Assembly: GCF_039530945.1 (NCBI RefSeq) | Contig: NZ_BAAAPC010000024.1 | Location: forward strand, 1-64,000 | Reading direction: 5' to 3' | Length of the DNA: 64,000 nucleotides | DNA from: Nocardiopsis_C rhodophaea | GTDB taxonomy: Bacteria > Actinomycetota > Actinomycetes > Streptosporangiales > Streptosporangiaceae | Shown here: in pieces, positions 1 to 8,480 of the stretch | Layout of the letters: each line of letters begins with the position of its first letter | How positions within the stretch are numbered: the stretch's first letter is position 1 | Translations under genes and position numbers: made by a program | The notes under the pieces: model-generated | Database searches by the model: none | What the model was told of the DNA's origin: nothing | What the model saw: the letters and a program-made list of their open reading frames with translations, nothing else

Positions 1-124
1 GTTCCCGCTGGTGGGGTCCATGTCGGTCAGGCTCATCGTCACTGCGGTGCAGGTCCTTGTCTCGCCCTTGATGTTCTAGTTAAGACTGATTCGTCCTGTA
101 TGTCTCAAACGAGCCTGACAGATA

Positions 125-382
125 GGGGAGTCCCTCGACGACCACCCGCTGCCACTGCTCCGGGCGGCCGGGCTCACCGTCACGGTCAACACCGACATCC
201 CCGCCATTATCGGCACCGATCTGACCCGGGAGTACACCGGTCTCCGTGAGGTCTACGGTTACGACGACACCACTATCGCCGAACATTCCCGGGCCGGCAT
301 CGACGCCTCGTTCGCCCCCGCCCGAACCAAGGAGCGGCTGCACCAGCTCACTGACGAGTGGCTGGCTTCCTCGGTTGTCTGA
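125..382 (+). pseudogene. Adenosine deaminase C-terminal remnant
   Basis: The plus-strand frame read through this stretch gives the C-terminal 85 or so residues of a bacterial adenosine deaminase. It begins with the HPLP motif and continues through the segment that normally reads NTDDP, then the GTDLTREY segment and a terminal helix, ending at TGA 380-382. The zinc-site motif is degraded to NTDIP, so one of the paired aspartates is lost. An in-frame TGA lies at 116-118 and no start or upstream domain can be found in any frame, so this is a decayed 3' end. An intact deaminase of a different subfamily (PAYFGGY type) lies at 25138-26133, so this is not a duplicate of it. Confidence 0.65.
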
Positions 383-888
383 CGGCATAGCGTTCATCGC
401 GGCGCTGGGGCTGCCCGAGCACGCCGCCGCTACGCTGGGGCGACCGTCCTAGGCTCCGGTGCTCACCTGAGGCCACGACGGCGATCCGTGTCCCTGGGCG
501 AACGGCGTACGCGTCGCCCTCACCTGGATGATCGGCTCATATGAGTGTCACGGAACTGCGTAATCTCGGCTCCGCCAGTGCTCGCATGCTCGCCGTTCGC
601 GTGCCCGACCTCGGCCAGGCAGGTGATGGTTGCTTGCGGGACGCGCCGGTGCACGCTCCGTACGGTGCCGTGGGACCGGAGGGGCGAACCAGGCACGCCC
701 GAATGGAGCGACGGCTTTTCACCCGCACTCGGCCCCTCACACCGCCCGGCGACAGCCCCGAGCGCAATCGGCCTGCTGCGAGTCCGCGGCGGCGCTGCTT
801 TAGAGGCACAGCGGCCGCCGCGGTACCGGGCGGTGAAGGTGGCGGTCCGCATGATCACCAGACGGCGATCACATTGTCGGGACCGAGG
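383..888. other. Gene-poor stretch between ADA remnant and helR
   Basis: About 500 bases between two gene 3' ends. Open frames exist on both strands, but they overlap one another, are rich in Arg/Pro/Gly and show no recognisable domain. I see no convincing gene, repeat or terminator here. Confidence 0.5.
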
Positions 889-3069
889 TCAGGAGCTCGT
901 GAGGATAACAAGTTGTCCGGTCGCTCGGGTCATCGCGACATAACGGTCGACCGCTCCTTCGACACCCTCACCGAACGCCTCCGGGTCGACAAGGACGACC
1001 AAGTCGAACTCCAGCCCCTTCGCCAGGTCCGGGCTCAGCGACCGGACGCGCGGGGTCGCCCGGAACGCGGGGTCGCCGATGACGCAGGCGGTCCCCTCGG
1101 CGTTCTCGGCCAGCCAGGTGTCGAGGAGCGCCGGCAGATCCTTGACACACCCGTGTGCGACGGGAACGCCGGCGCTGCGGATCGAGGTCGGCACGTTGGC
1201 GTCGGGCAGCACACCCCGGATGACCGGCTCGGCTGCCGCCATGACCTCCTCCGGCGTCCGATAGTTGATGCTCAGGGAGGTCAGCGTGATCCGGTCGAAC
1301 CCGACCCGTTCGAGCCGCTCCCGCCACGGCTCCCTGAACCCGTGCCTGGCCTGGGCGCGGTCCCCGACAATGGTGAAGCTCCGTGACGGGCACCGCAGCA
1401 GCAGCATGTGCCATTCCGCGTCGGTCAGTTCCTGAGCCTCGTCCACGACGATGTGCGCGAACGGGCCGGCGAGCAGGTCCGGGTCGGTGCCGGGTAGTGC
1501 GGACTCGTCGACCAGGCTGTCCTGCAGGTCCTCTCCGCGCAGCATGGTCACCGCGCCTTCACCGTCATCATCGGCCTCGACCACGCTGTCGATGACGGTG
1601 GCCATGCGTTCGCGCTCGGCCGCGACCGACGCCTTGTACCGGCGCTGACGCCGGGACGCCTCCGGATCGCCCAGCCGCTGCCGTGCGGCGTCTAGGAATG
1701 GCAGGTCGGACACCGTCCAGGCCTGGGCGTTGGCGCGCTGCAGCTTGCGAACCGCGTCGAGTTCGAGCCAGGGAGCGCACATGCGCAGGTAGGCCGGTAC
1801 CGACCACAGGTCTCCGACGACATCGGTCGCCTCCAGCAGCGGCCACGCGCGGTAAAGGGTCCTGATCAGCTCCGGGTTTCCCCGCAGCGACTTCCAAAGC
1901 ATCCCGGGCGAGACATCGTCATCGCCGTGCTTGTCCGCCAGGATCGCGGCCAGCTCTTCCACGATTTTGTCGCGCGCCTCGTTGTGCGGGGTGCCCGGTT
2001 CCACCGCCTCGAATGCCTCGGCCCAATCGTCGGCGCTCAGCCAGATGTCGCACCACGGCGTGGTGACCGTCATCCCCTGGGCGGGCGGCTGCTCGTAGAA
2101 CCTGACGGCCGCTTCGATCGCACGTACCAGCGTGGCCGATGACTTCAGGCGGGCCACCTCCGGGTCGGCCTCGATCCCCGCTGTAGCGCCCTCGGGGACC
2201 AGGCCGCGCAGCGTACAGGTCTGCACGCCCTCCTCTCCCAGGCTGGGCAGGACATCGGCGACGTAGGCCAGGTAGGGCTGGTGCGGACCGACGAACAGCA
2301 CGCGGCCCCGACGGTGACCGAGGCGGGGGTCGGAGTAGAGGAGGTGCGCGGTGCGGTGCAGGGCGACGACGGTCTTCCCCGTGCCCGGACCGCCCTCGAC
2401 GACAAGAGCACCGGCGGAACCGGCGCGGATGATCGCGTCCTGGTCGGCCTGGATAGTGCCCAGCACGTCGCGCATCCGGGCTGACCGGTGGGCGCCCAAA
2501 CTGGCGATGAAGGCGGACTGGTCGTCGAGCGCTGCGTGCCCGTCCAGTCCGTCGGCGGTGAACACCTCGTCCCAGTAGTCGTTGATCTTGCCGTCGCTCC
2601 AGCGGTACCTGCGGCGGCTCGCCAGCCCCATCGGGTTGGCGTGGGTTGCCGCGAAGAACGGCTCGGCCGCGGGAGAGCGCCACTCGATCAGCAGTCGGCG
2701 CCCCTCGCTGTCGGTGAGGCCGAGCCGTCCGATGTACACGGGTTCGGCGTCGTCCGCGCTGACGATGCGTCCGAGGCACACGTCTAAACCGAAGCGGCGC
2801 AGGGCGCGTAGGCGAGCGGCCAGCCGGTGGATCTCCAAGTCCCGGTCCAGCGCTGCCCGGCCCTTGCCGCCGGGGGCTTGGCGCATGGCGTCGAGGCGGT
2901 CGGACAGGTCGGTGATCGATTGCGCGAGGCTCTCCGCGATGGCGGCGAAGTGCCGTTCGTCGTTGGCGATCTGATTCGGGGCGGCCTTGTGCGACAGGTG
3001 GTCGGGAAGGTCAAACGCGGTGGTGGCCTGGGTGTTCACGTCGTCTCGCATGTTATGGGTCGTAGTCAC
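889..3069 (-). CDS. helR: HelR-type RNA polymerase-recycling helicase-like ATPase
   Basis: This is a superfamily 1 (UvrD/HelD-like) ATPase of about 726 residues. Walker A (GGPGTGKT) is near residue 226 and the Walker B motif VVDEAQ is near residue 540. The C-terminal helicase half carries an NYRTPEEV segment and a final VAMTRA motif. The N-terminal 100 residues contain a predicted coiled coil (AESLAQSITDLSDRL region). HelD/HelR proteins strip and recycle stalled RNA polymerase, and actinomycete HelR also protects against rifamycins. I place the start at GTG 3069, since a -10-like GACAAT (3083-3078) would put transcription start at or next to it; ATG 3051 is the alternative. A longer frame reaching 3174 would run through the regulatory element at 3094-3113 and is unlikely. 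Family assignment is confident; the HelR subtype rests on sequence feel and the upstream element. Confidence 0.8.
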   Translation of the reverse strand: MTTTHNMRDDVNTQATTAFDLPDHLSHKAAPNQIANDERHFAAIAESLAQSITDLSDRLDAMRQAPGGKGRAALDRDLEIHRLAARLRALRRFGLDVCLGRIVSADDAEPVYIGRLGLTDSEGRRLLIEWRSPAAEPFFAATHANPMGLASRRRYRWSDGKINDYWDEVFTADGLDGHAALDDQSAFIASLGAHRSARMRDVLGTIQADQDAIIRAGSAGALVVEGGPGTGKTVVALHRTAHLLYSDPRLGHRRGRVLFVGPHQPYLAYVADVLPSLGEEGVQTCTLRGLVPEGATAGIEADPEVARLKSSATLVRAIEAAVRFYEQPPAQGMTVTTPWCDIWLSADDWAEAFEAVEPGTPHNEARDKIVEELAAILADKHGDDDVSPGMLWKSLRGNPELIRTLYRAWPLLEATDVVGDLWSVPAYLRMCAPWLELDAVRKLQRANAQAWTVSDLPFLDAARQRLGDPEASRRQRRYKASVAAERERMATVIDSVVEADDDGEGAVTMLRGEDLQDSLVDESALPGTDPDLLAGPFAHIVVDEAQELTDAEWHMLLLRCPSRSFTIVGDRAQARHGFREPWRERLERVGFDRITLTSLSINYRTPEEVMAAAEPVIRGVLPDANVPTSIRSAGVPVAHGCVKDLPALLDTWLAENAEGTACVIGDPAFRATPRVRSLSPDLAKGLEFDLVVLVDPEAFGEGVEGAVDRYVAMTRATGQLVILTSS

Positions 3070-3093
3070 GAGCGACGATTGTCCGGTATGACC

Positions 3094-3113
3094 GGGGTCT
3101 TGCCGCAAGCCCC
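3094..3113 (-). promoter_or_regulatory. Rifamycin-associated element (RAE) upstream of helR
   Basis: On the minus strand this reads GGGGCTTGCGGCAAGACCCC, an imperfect inverted repeat with arms CTTGC/GCAAG. It agrees, apart from one base, with the rifamycin-associated element as I remember it from upstream of rifamycin-inducible resistance genes, including helR. Its TTGCGG core could serve as the -35 for a GACAAT -10 at 3083-3078 (19-base spacer). It lies 25-45 bases upstream of the proposed helR start. Confidence 0.7.
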
Positions 3114-3165
3114 GGGGTGCGCTATAAGTTGAAAGTGGCGGAAAGGGCCCAGACCCTCCCCTTTG

Positions 3166-3193
3166 ATCGTCCATCGTCGATGGACGATTTTTT
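3166..3193 (+). terminator. Orphan rho-independent terminator, plus strand
   Basis: A perfect 9-bp stem (ATCGTCCAT, 3166-3174, with ATGGACGAT, 3180-3188) and a 5-base loop are followed by six T residues on the plus strand. No plus-strand gene lies upstream, because helR is on the other strand. It could end a short unannotated transcript that runs divergently from the helR promoter, or stop antisense transcription. Confidence 0.6.
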
Positions 3194-3849
3194 GCGCCGC
3201 CGGATGCCCCGCAGGGCCGGCGGACGCATTGCGGAACGCGGCGTTTTCTCGCCTCTCAAGCGCTGGTGACCAGGATCGTGGAGCTGCCATCCAGTCCGCT
3301 GCTCGCTCGCTCCCGCCGCCGCGCCTCTGACCAGTCCGTTTTCCCTTTTTCAGGCGTCCTTGGCCTGCCGCACTTTCGCACCGTTCGACGGGCACGGCCA
3401 CCGCATCGGCGCCGCACCCCCTCGCTTCGCCGATCACGTCGAGCGCGGCGCTCCCGTCGCTCAGTTCGTTCCGGTTTGCGTCACACATAAGAACGGACAC
3501 ACCGTGCAGATCTACGCGCTTCTCGGGTGCCAGGTCGTGGGTCCAGCGGCTTGCCCCTTTTCGTTTGATGTGCAGGAAATGTGACTTTCCCAGACGGGCG
3601 GCAGTCATCTGCCCTAGGGTCAACGTGATCGTAGTGGTGTGCGTGACGGCGTCCGGGCAGCCGATGGACCGGGGGCCGCGCGGGCCACGACCGCGGACGC
3701 CCACCTGTGGGCAGGGCGTTCAGCCCGTGATCGCGCGGAATCCTCGCCGGGAACGCGTATGAAGCGTGTGCGGTGTTCCCCGCAAACGGTGCGGTGCCGC
3801 GCGCGATGGGACACAGATGCGGCGAAGAATGAAGAATATGGTGAACGGC
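3194..3849. other. Intergenic stretch before the deiodinase-like gene
   Basis: About 650 bases with no supported gene. A minus-strand frame (3066-3704) and a plus-strand frame (3360-3584) are open, but neither shows a domain, a plausible ribosome binding site or a convincing amino acid composition. The region presumably holds the promoter of the following gene. Confidence 0.45.
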
Positions 3850-4575
3850 ATGGCCACCAGCGAGTCAGCGGCACAGGCGTCGGCTTACAACTACGCGCAC
3901 TTCAGCCTCGAACACCGCACCATGGACCGCTTGGAGGGACCCAAGGTCGGCGAAGCGGCCCCGGACTTCACCGCCCAACGGCTCGCGGACGCCGAAGCGG
4001 TCAAGCTCTCCGACTACCGGGGGCAGACGGTCGTTTTGGAGACCGGTAGCGCCACCTGCCCGATCTACGTGGGACGCATCGGGCCCATGAACGCCCTCGC
4101 CCAGCGGTATCCGGAGGTTGCCTTCCTGGTCCTCTACACCCGCGAGGCGCATCCCGGCGAGAACCTCGGCCCGCACCGCAGCATGGCCGACAAGGTCCAC
4201 CACGCCCGCCTGCTGCCCGACGCGGACGGCGAACGGCGTACCGTCCTTGTCGATGACCTGACCGGATCAGCGCACATGGCCTACGGGGCGATGCCCAACA
4301 CGGCCTACGTCATCGATGGAACGGGAACGGTGGTTGTGCGCGCACAGTGGAACGACCCGGAGCTGATCGACCAGACGCTTGAGGCGTTGGCCAGCGGCGG
4401 CCCGGTACCCACATCCCCGCAGCCCGGCTTCCCGGCCCGCCTCTCCCAGGACCGTGCGACACAGGACCTGTTCAAGCGGGTGATGGAGCGTTCGGGCCAG
4501 CAGGCGATCGCCGATTTCGAACGTGCCCGCCCTGACATCGAACGCTTGGGCGCGCGCCCGCCCGCCACGCGTTGA
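3850..4575 (+). CDS. Deiodinase-like redoxin (thioredoxin fold)
   Basis: About 241 residues. After a short N-terminal extension there is an AhpC/TSA-like opening (GEAAPDFTAQRL), then GSATCPIY, where a Cys sits at the position occupied by selenocysteine in iodothyronine deiodinases. This is followed by FLVLYTREAHPGE, which resembles the YIxEAH segment of the T4-deiodinase family. The C-terminus (GATMPNTAYVIDG-like region) matches the redoxin fold. Bacterial members have no known deiodination substrate, so a thiol oxidoreductase role is all that can be inferred. The start at 3850 has GGTGA five bases upstream; ATGs at 3829 and 3838 are possible. It stands alone, with no operon partner. Confidence 0.65.
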   Translation: MATSESAAQASAYNYAHFSLEHRTMDRLEGPKVGEAAPDFTAQRLADAEAVKLSDYRGQTVVLETGSATCPIYVGRIGPMNALAQRYPEVAFLVLYTREAHPGENLGPHRSMADKVHHARLLPDADGERRTVLVDDLTGSAHMAYGAMPNTAYVIDGTGTVVVRAQWNDPELIDQTLEALASGGPVPTSPQPGFPARLSQDRATQDLFKRVMERSGQQAIADFERARPDIERLGARPPATR

Positions 4576-4704
4576 GTCCACCCGGCCCAGCACCGGGCGG
4601 CTGACCGACCAGAGTATGGCGCCCGAACGCGCCCTCCTCCGCGCTCCGGCCGGCCGTGACCTCACGGACGCTGTCGGGGCCGGCGACGGGCCGCCCCGGG
4701 TCGC

Positions 4705-5061
4705 TCAGCCGCCTGCGCTCGACGCGGTCCAGTATTCGACGAAACGGTTATCGCGAACCCGCAGGATATCGTTTCCGAAAAAGGTCATCTCGCCATCCGG
4801 CGTTCGGCCATGTCCCGTCCACCGGCCCGCGACCAGGTCCCCCTCCACGACGGGACCTACCTCCAACACGAAGCGCAGGCCGCTGAACATGGCTTGCGTC
4901 TGAGCGATCAGTTCGGCCAGCTCCGCGGGGCCGTGGACGTCGCGGTCCGGCCAGTGCCCCACGAAATCGTCGCTCACGAGGTGCTCCACGGATTCGGGCG
5001 AACCGTTCCACAGCTCATCGATCCAGCGCCGGTAGAGGTCATGCTGAGGTGTCTGAGCCAT
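4705..5061 (-). CDS. SnoaL-like (NTF2 fold) protein
   Basis: 118 residues with the pattern of SnoaL-like ester cyclase/NTF2-fold proteins: an N-terminal helix (YRRWIDELWNG), the phrase HLVSDDFVGHWP, a central helix ending GLRFVLEVGPVVEGDLVAGRWTGHG, and a terminal strand FVEYWTAS. Members range from polyketide cyclases to isomerases and binding proteins of unknown ligand, and no substrate can be assigned here. The start ATG at 5061 fits the domain start exactly. It is divergent from the ECF sigma gene at 5312, with 250 bases between them. ECF41-type sigma factors carry a SnoaL-like domain fused at the C-terminus, so a separate neighbour is suggestive, but that link is an inference. Confidence 0.7.
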   Translation of the reverse strand: MAQTPQHDLYRRWIDELWNGSPESVEHLVSDDFVGHWPDRDVHGPAELAELIAQTQAMFSGLRFVLEVGPVVEGDLVAGRWTGHGRTPDGEMTFFGNDILRVRDNRFVEYWTASSAGG

Positions 5062-5311
5062 AGCCAGACAGCCAACCACTGTCACACGCTGGAGATCAAG
5101 AGCCGCCACCAACCAACGGACGACCCTCACCGCAGGGGGCAACCGAGGCACGTGAGCCCACGTCGGGGTTCCCGGCATGTGCGGCGGCGACGCGGCGGAG
5201 GGAAAACCTTTCCGGGGCGCGGTCACACGCGGGGGGAACGCGGCGTCTAACCAGATGTAGGGCCTGAGCGGATGAGGCACCGCACCGGCGACCGAGAGCA
5301 GGGGGCAAACC

Positions 5312-6181
5312 ATGTGGGAATCTTCAGACGACCGGCACGTCGACAACGTGGCGGCAGCCACCGACGGCGAGGCCGAGGCCCTGGAGCGGCTGATCTGCGA
5401 AATCCACCCCGAGGTGTACCGGCTCGCGGTCCGCTTCTTCGGTGATCCCCGCGACGCCGAGGACGCCACCCAGGAGGCCCTCGTGCAGGTGATGACGCGC
5501 CTCGACAGGTTCAACGGTGAGAGCGCGTTTTCCACCTGGGTCTATCGCGTGGCGACCAACAAGTTCCTGTCCTTGGCCCGCACCCAGGGTGAACGCCGCG
5601 CCCTGAGCTTTGAGGAGTTCGACGAGGAGCTGTCACGCGTACCGTCCGCGCTCCCGGAGGCGACGGGCGCCCACGTGGCCGACCGCCTTCTGCTGGAGGA
5701 AGTCAAGGTCGGCTGCACGCTGGCCATGCTGCTCTGCCTGGACCGCGGCCACCGGATGGCCTACATCCTCGGCGAGATCATGGAGCTGGACCATGCCACC
5801 GGTGCGACGATCCTGGACATCTCCGCGCCGGCGTTCCGCAAGCGTCTGCAGAGGTCGCGGACGAAGATCACCGACCTGATGCGGGCGCGGTGCGGGCTCA
5901 TCGACCGGCGCAACGCCTGCCGGTGTCGCCTGCGGGCGCCTGTGGCGGTCGAACGCGGGTGCGTCGACCCCCACGACCTGGTGTTCGCCTCCTCCGCGGA
6001 GCAAGCCCGCCACTTCCCCGAGGTGCTGGGCGAGATCCGGCGGCTGGACGAGGCCGAACGTGCCGGCGCCCTCTACCGGTCGCATCCCGACAACCGGTCC
6101 ACGGCCGACCTCGCGGCGTTCGTTCACCGGCTGTTCGATCCGGGCACGTCCTCCGCCGCGGGCAGCGCTCCGACGCGCTGA
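5312..6181 (+). CDS. ECF-type RNA polymerase sigma factor with Cys-containing C-terminal extension
   Basis: 289 residues. Region 2 is clear (LAVRFFGDPRDAEDATQEALVQV, then FSTWVYRVATNKF), and region 4 covers roughly residues 130-195, ending in a recognition helix (ATILDISAPAFRKRLQRSR). About 95 further residues follow. They begin with a cysteine cluster (C, eight residues, C, one residue, C at MRARCGLIDRRNACRC) and continue into a helical domain (HFPEVLGEIRRLDEAERA). Some ECF groups have extensions that act as built-in regulatory modules; the cysteines here could bind a metal or sense redox state, which is inference. The start at 5312 has GGGGG upstream. No anti-sigma gene is adjacent. The nearest genes are a SnoaL-like protein (divergent) and a dehalogenase (downstream). 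Confidence 0.8.
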   Translation: MWESSDDRHVDNVAAATDGEAEALERLICEIHPEVYRLAVRFFGDPRDAEDATQEALVQVMTRLDRFNGESAFSTWVYRVATNKFLSLARTQGERRALSFEEFDEELSRVPSALPEATGAHVADRLLLEEVKVGCTLAMLLCLDRGHRMAYILGEIMELDHATGATILDISAPAFRKRLQRSRTKITDLMRARCGLIDRRNACRCRLRAPVAVERGCVDPHDLVFASSAEQARHFPEVLGEIRRLDEAERAGALYRSHPDNRSTADLAAFVHRLFDPGTSSAAGSAPTR

Positions 6182-6338
6182 ACCGGACCCTGGTCGACTC
6201 CGACCCGGTCCCTGCGCCCACTGGCCGATCCGGGCCCCACCTCATCCGCCGTTTCCTGCCCCACACCAGGGCGGCTGGCCGCGCCATGCCCAGCCGCCGA
6301 CCGCGATTAGCAACCCGAGAGAAAAGGACGTGGTCCCC

Positions 6339-7220
6339 ATGCGTTACACGAAGAAGACCGTTGCCGTGCGCGAGAGCACGATGGCCTACGTCGAGGTCGG
6401 CGAGGGAGCGCCCATTGTCTTCCTCCACGGCAACCCGACATCGTCCTACCTGTGGCGCGACATCATCCCCGCCGTGGCCGACCAGGGGCGTGTGATCGCC
6501 CCCGACCTCATCGGTATGGGCGACTCCGGAAAGCTCGATGGAACCGGTGACGAGCGCTACCGCTTCGTGGAGCACCGCGCGTACCTCGACGCCCTCCTGG
6601 AGGAGTTGGGCGTGGTCGACGACGTTGTCTTCGTCGTCCACGACTGGGGATCGGCTCTGGGCTTCGACTGGGCCCGGCGGCACCCCGGATCCGTGGCCGG
6701 TATCGCCTACATGGAGTCCATCGTCCGTCCCTTCTCCTGGGACGGCTTCGGTGACAGCGCCGAGTACTTCCGCGCCTGGCGGGCGGAGACGGGCGAAGAG
6801 CTCATCCTCACGCAGAACTCGTTCGTGGAGGGGTTCCTGCCCGCGGGCATCATGCGGACACTGACGGAGGAGGAGTCCGCGGAGTACCGGCGTCCCTTCA
6901 CCAGTCCGGGCGAGGAGCGTCGGCCGACCCTGACGTGGCCGCGTGAGGTGCCCATCGATGGGCACCCCGCCGACGTCCACCGCATCGTCGCCGAATACTC
7001 GGCGTTCATGGCCCGGACCGACATCCCGAAGCTGTTCGTCAACGCCGAACCGGGCCTGGCCCTGGTGGGCGAGGACCGGGAGTTCGCCCGGACCTGGAAG
7101 AACCAGACCGAGGTGACCGTCACCGGGCTCCACTGCGTCCAAGAGGACGCGCCCCACGAGATCGGGGCGGCGCTGTCCCGCTGGATCGACACCCTTGACC
7201 GAGGCGCGCAGACGCGTTGA
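6339..7220 (+). CDS. Haloalkane dehalogenase (HLD-II type)
   Basis: 293 residues, the usual length for DhaA/LinB-type haloalkane dehalogenases of the alpha/beta hydrolase fold. The halide-stabilising pair is visible as Asn32 in HGNPTSSYLWR and Trp103 directly after the nucleophile Asp102 (VVHDWGSALGFDW). The acid is Glu126 in AYMESIVRP, and the catalytic His lies in GLHCVQEDAPHEIG near residue 266. These enzymes hydrolyse carbon-halogen bonds of haloalkanes to alcohol and halide in the cytoplasm; the natural substrate in actinomycetes is usually unknown. The start ATG at 6339 matches the family N-terminus. The gene lies 157 bases after the ECF sigma gene and ends at a strong hairpin. Confidence 0.85.
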   Translation: MRYTKKTVAVRESTMAYVEVGEGAPIVFLHGNPTSSYLWRDIIPAVADQGRVIAPDLIGMGDSGKLDGTGDERYRFVEHRAYLDALLEELGVVDDVVFVVHDWGSALGFDWARRHPGSVAGIAYMESIVRPFSWDGFGDSAEYFRAWRAETGEELILTQNSFVEGFLPAGIMRTLTEEESAEYRRPFTSPGEERRPTLTWPREVPIDGHPADVHRIVAEYSAFMARTDIPKLFVNAEPGLALVGEDREFARTWKNQTEVTVTGLHCVQEDAPHEIGAALSRWIDTLDRGAQTR

Positions 7221-7234
7221 CGAGGTGGCGAGCG

Positions 7235-7270
7235 TGTGCCGCTGCGAGGACGCGTTCTCGCAGCGGCACA
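7235..7270 (+). terminator. Hairpin after the dehalogenase gene
   Basis: A perfect 14-bp stem (TGTGCCGCTGCGAG with CTCGCAGCGGCACA) and an 8-base loop, starting 14 bases after the dehalogenase stop codon. There is no T-run, which is common for actinomycete terminators. Confidence 0.6.
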
Positions 7271-7411
7271 GCCGCCATTGGCCGGCACCCGCCGCCGAAG
7301 CCCTCAGGGGAGGTCGTCGGGGTACCGACGGGATCTCGCCGCGTGCGGGCGAGGGTCCGCGCGCGCGGCTCGAAGGTGCCATCGGATCCACACAACTCCG
7401 GTGTCGCCGCG

Positions 7412-8230
7412 TCACGCGGTGTCGGTCAGCACCGGAAGGTAACCGTCGGAGTGGCCCTGGGCCGTCGGGTGGAAGGACTCCTCAACGGGGACGGTGGGGG
7501 CGTGGATCCAGGGGTCGCCGGAGCAGACCCCGTGGCCGGTGAAGGCCGGGCGGACGTCGCCGAAGGAGAACCCGTGGCCAGAGGCGCGCTCGTCGGTGAC
7601 GTTGTTGAGGTCGTCGACGACGTCGTTGACCGCGGTCCGCGATTCCTCGCTGAGCCCCCCTTCGGGGCAGACGCGGCGCGGCTCGTAGAGCCGCGGGTAG
7701 CCCACGACGGCCACCCGGGCCTCGGGCGCCTTGTCGCGGATGGCCGTGTACACCTCGTCAAGCCTGCCAGGCAGGGTCTCAGCGATGTAGGCCCGTGCCT
7801 TGCCGGCCCGCTGCTGGCAGGCCTCCTTTGTGTGCAGGATGCAGGTGAGCACGACTTCGCCCATCTCGGCGTCGTTGGCGCCCACCGTGATGCTCACCAG
7901 GCCGGTGCCGCGGTCGAGCGGGGCGAGCTGCCGGTCGATGACGTCGGAGGTGCTGGCCCCCGCACAGGCGGTGAAGTCGAACGAGGAGGGGGCGTGGGCC
8001 GCCGCCCACAGCTCGGGATAGGCGCGGGTGCTGCGTTGGCAGTCGCGGCTGCGGGGATCGTAGGCGCCGGCGCCGAGCCCGGAGGCGTAGGAGTCGCCGA
8101 GGGCGACATAGGCGCCCACTGGCGCGGCGGCTGCCGGGGGCGGCGTGGCCAGCCCGCCGGCCGCGCACAGCACTGCGACGGCGAGCAGCACGCGGCCGCG
8201 CCGCACACCGGGGACAGGCTCGGTGGCCAT
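7412..8230 (-). CDS. Secreted SGNH/GDSL-family hydrolase (lipase/esterase)
   Basis: 272 residues. A signal peptide is present: RRGR, a hydrophobic stretch (VLLAVAVLCAAGGLA) and an Ala-rich cleavage zone (PPPAAAA). The mature part has the four SGNH blocks: GDSYASG with the nucleophile Ser, a Gly in the ACAGAST segment, GAND with the oxyanion Asn, and SFHPTAQGH with the catalytic Asp/His region. Several cysteines could pair, as in Streptomyces secreted lipases. It probably acts on ester lipids outside the cell. The start at 8230 was chosen because GGAGG lies just upstream and the longer frame adds no signal-like residues. It stands alone. Confidence 0.85.
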   Translation of the reverse strand: MATEPVPGVRRGRVLLAVAVLCAAGGLATPPPAAAAPVGAYVALGDSYASGLGAGAYDPRSRDCQRSTRAYPELWAAAHAPSSFDFTACAGASTSDVIDRQLAPLDRGTGLVSITVGANDAEMGEVVLTCILHTKEACQQRAGKARAYIAETLPGRLDEVYTAIRDKAPEARVAVVGYPRLYEPRRVCPEGGLSEESRTAVNDVVDDLNNVTDERASGHGFSFGDVRPAFTGHGVCSGDPWIHAPTVPVEESFHPTAQGHSDGYLPVLTDTA

Positions 8231-8480
8231 GGTGCATCCTCCTGCGTTTCGGGGGCGGGAACCCGGCCGGTCCACGAGATCAACACGAGGTTGCTTACTT
8301 TAGGCGGGCGGGCGTCGGGATTCCTGGGATTCCGCCAGATCGGTACCTGAGGCCTGGCCCGGCGGGAACCGGGCCGGCTTTCCAGGCAGGCCCCACCGCT
8401 GAGGGACACCACAGCCAACTCCGGGGGTCTCCCCCAGGGCCGATGCGCCCGCGTTGGGCTGCCTCAGCGATGGCGGCGCT

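Noticed and set aside
3066..3704. A 212-codon minus-strand frame upstream of helR
   Set aside because: It would overlap the RAE and the helR start and has no domain; start context is poor.
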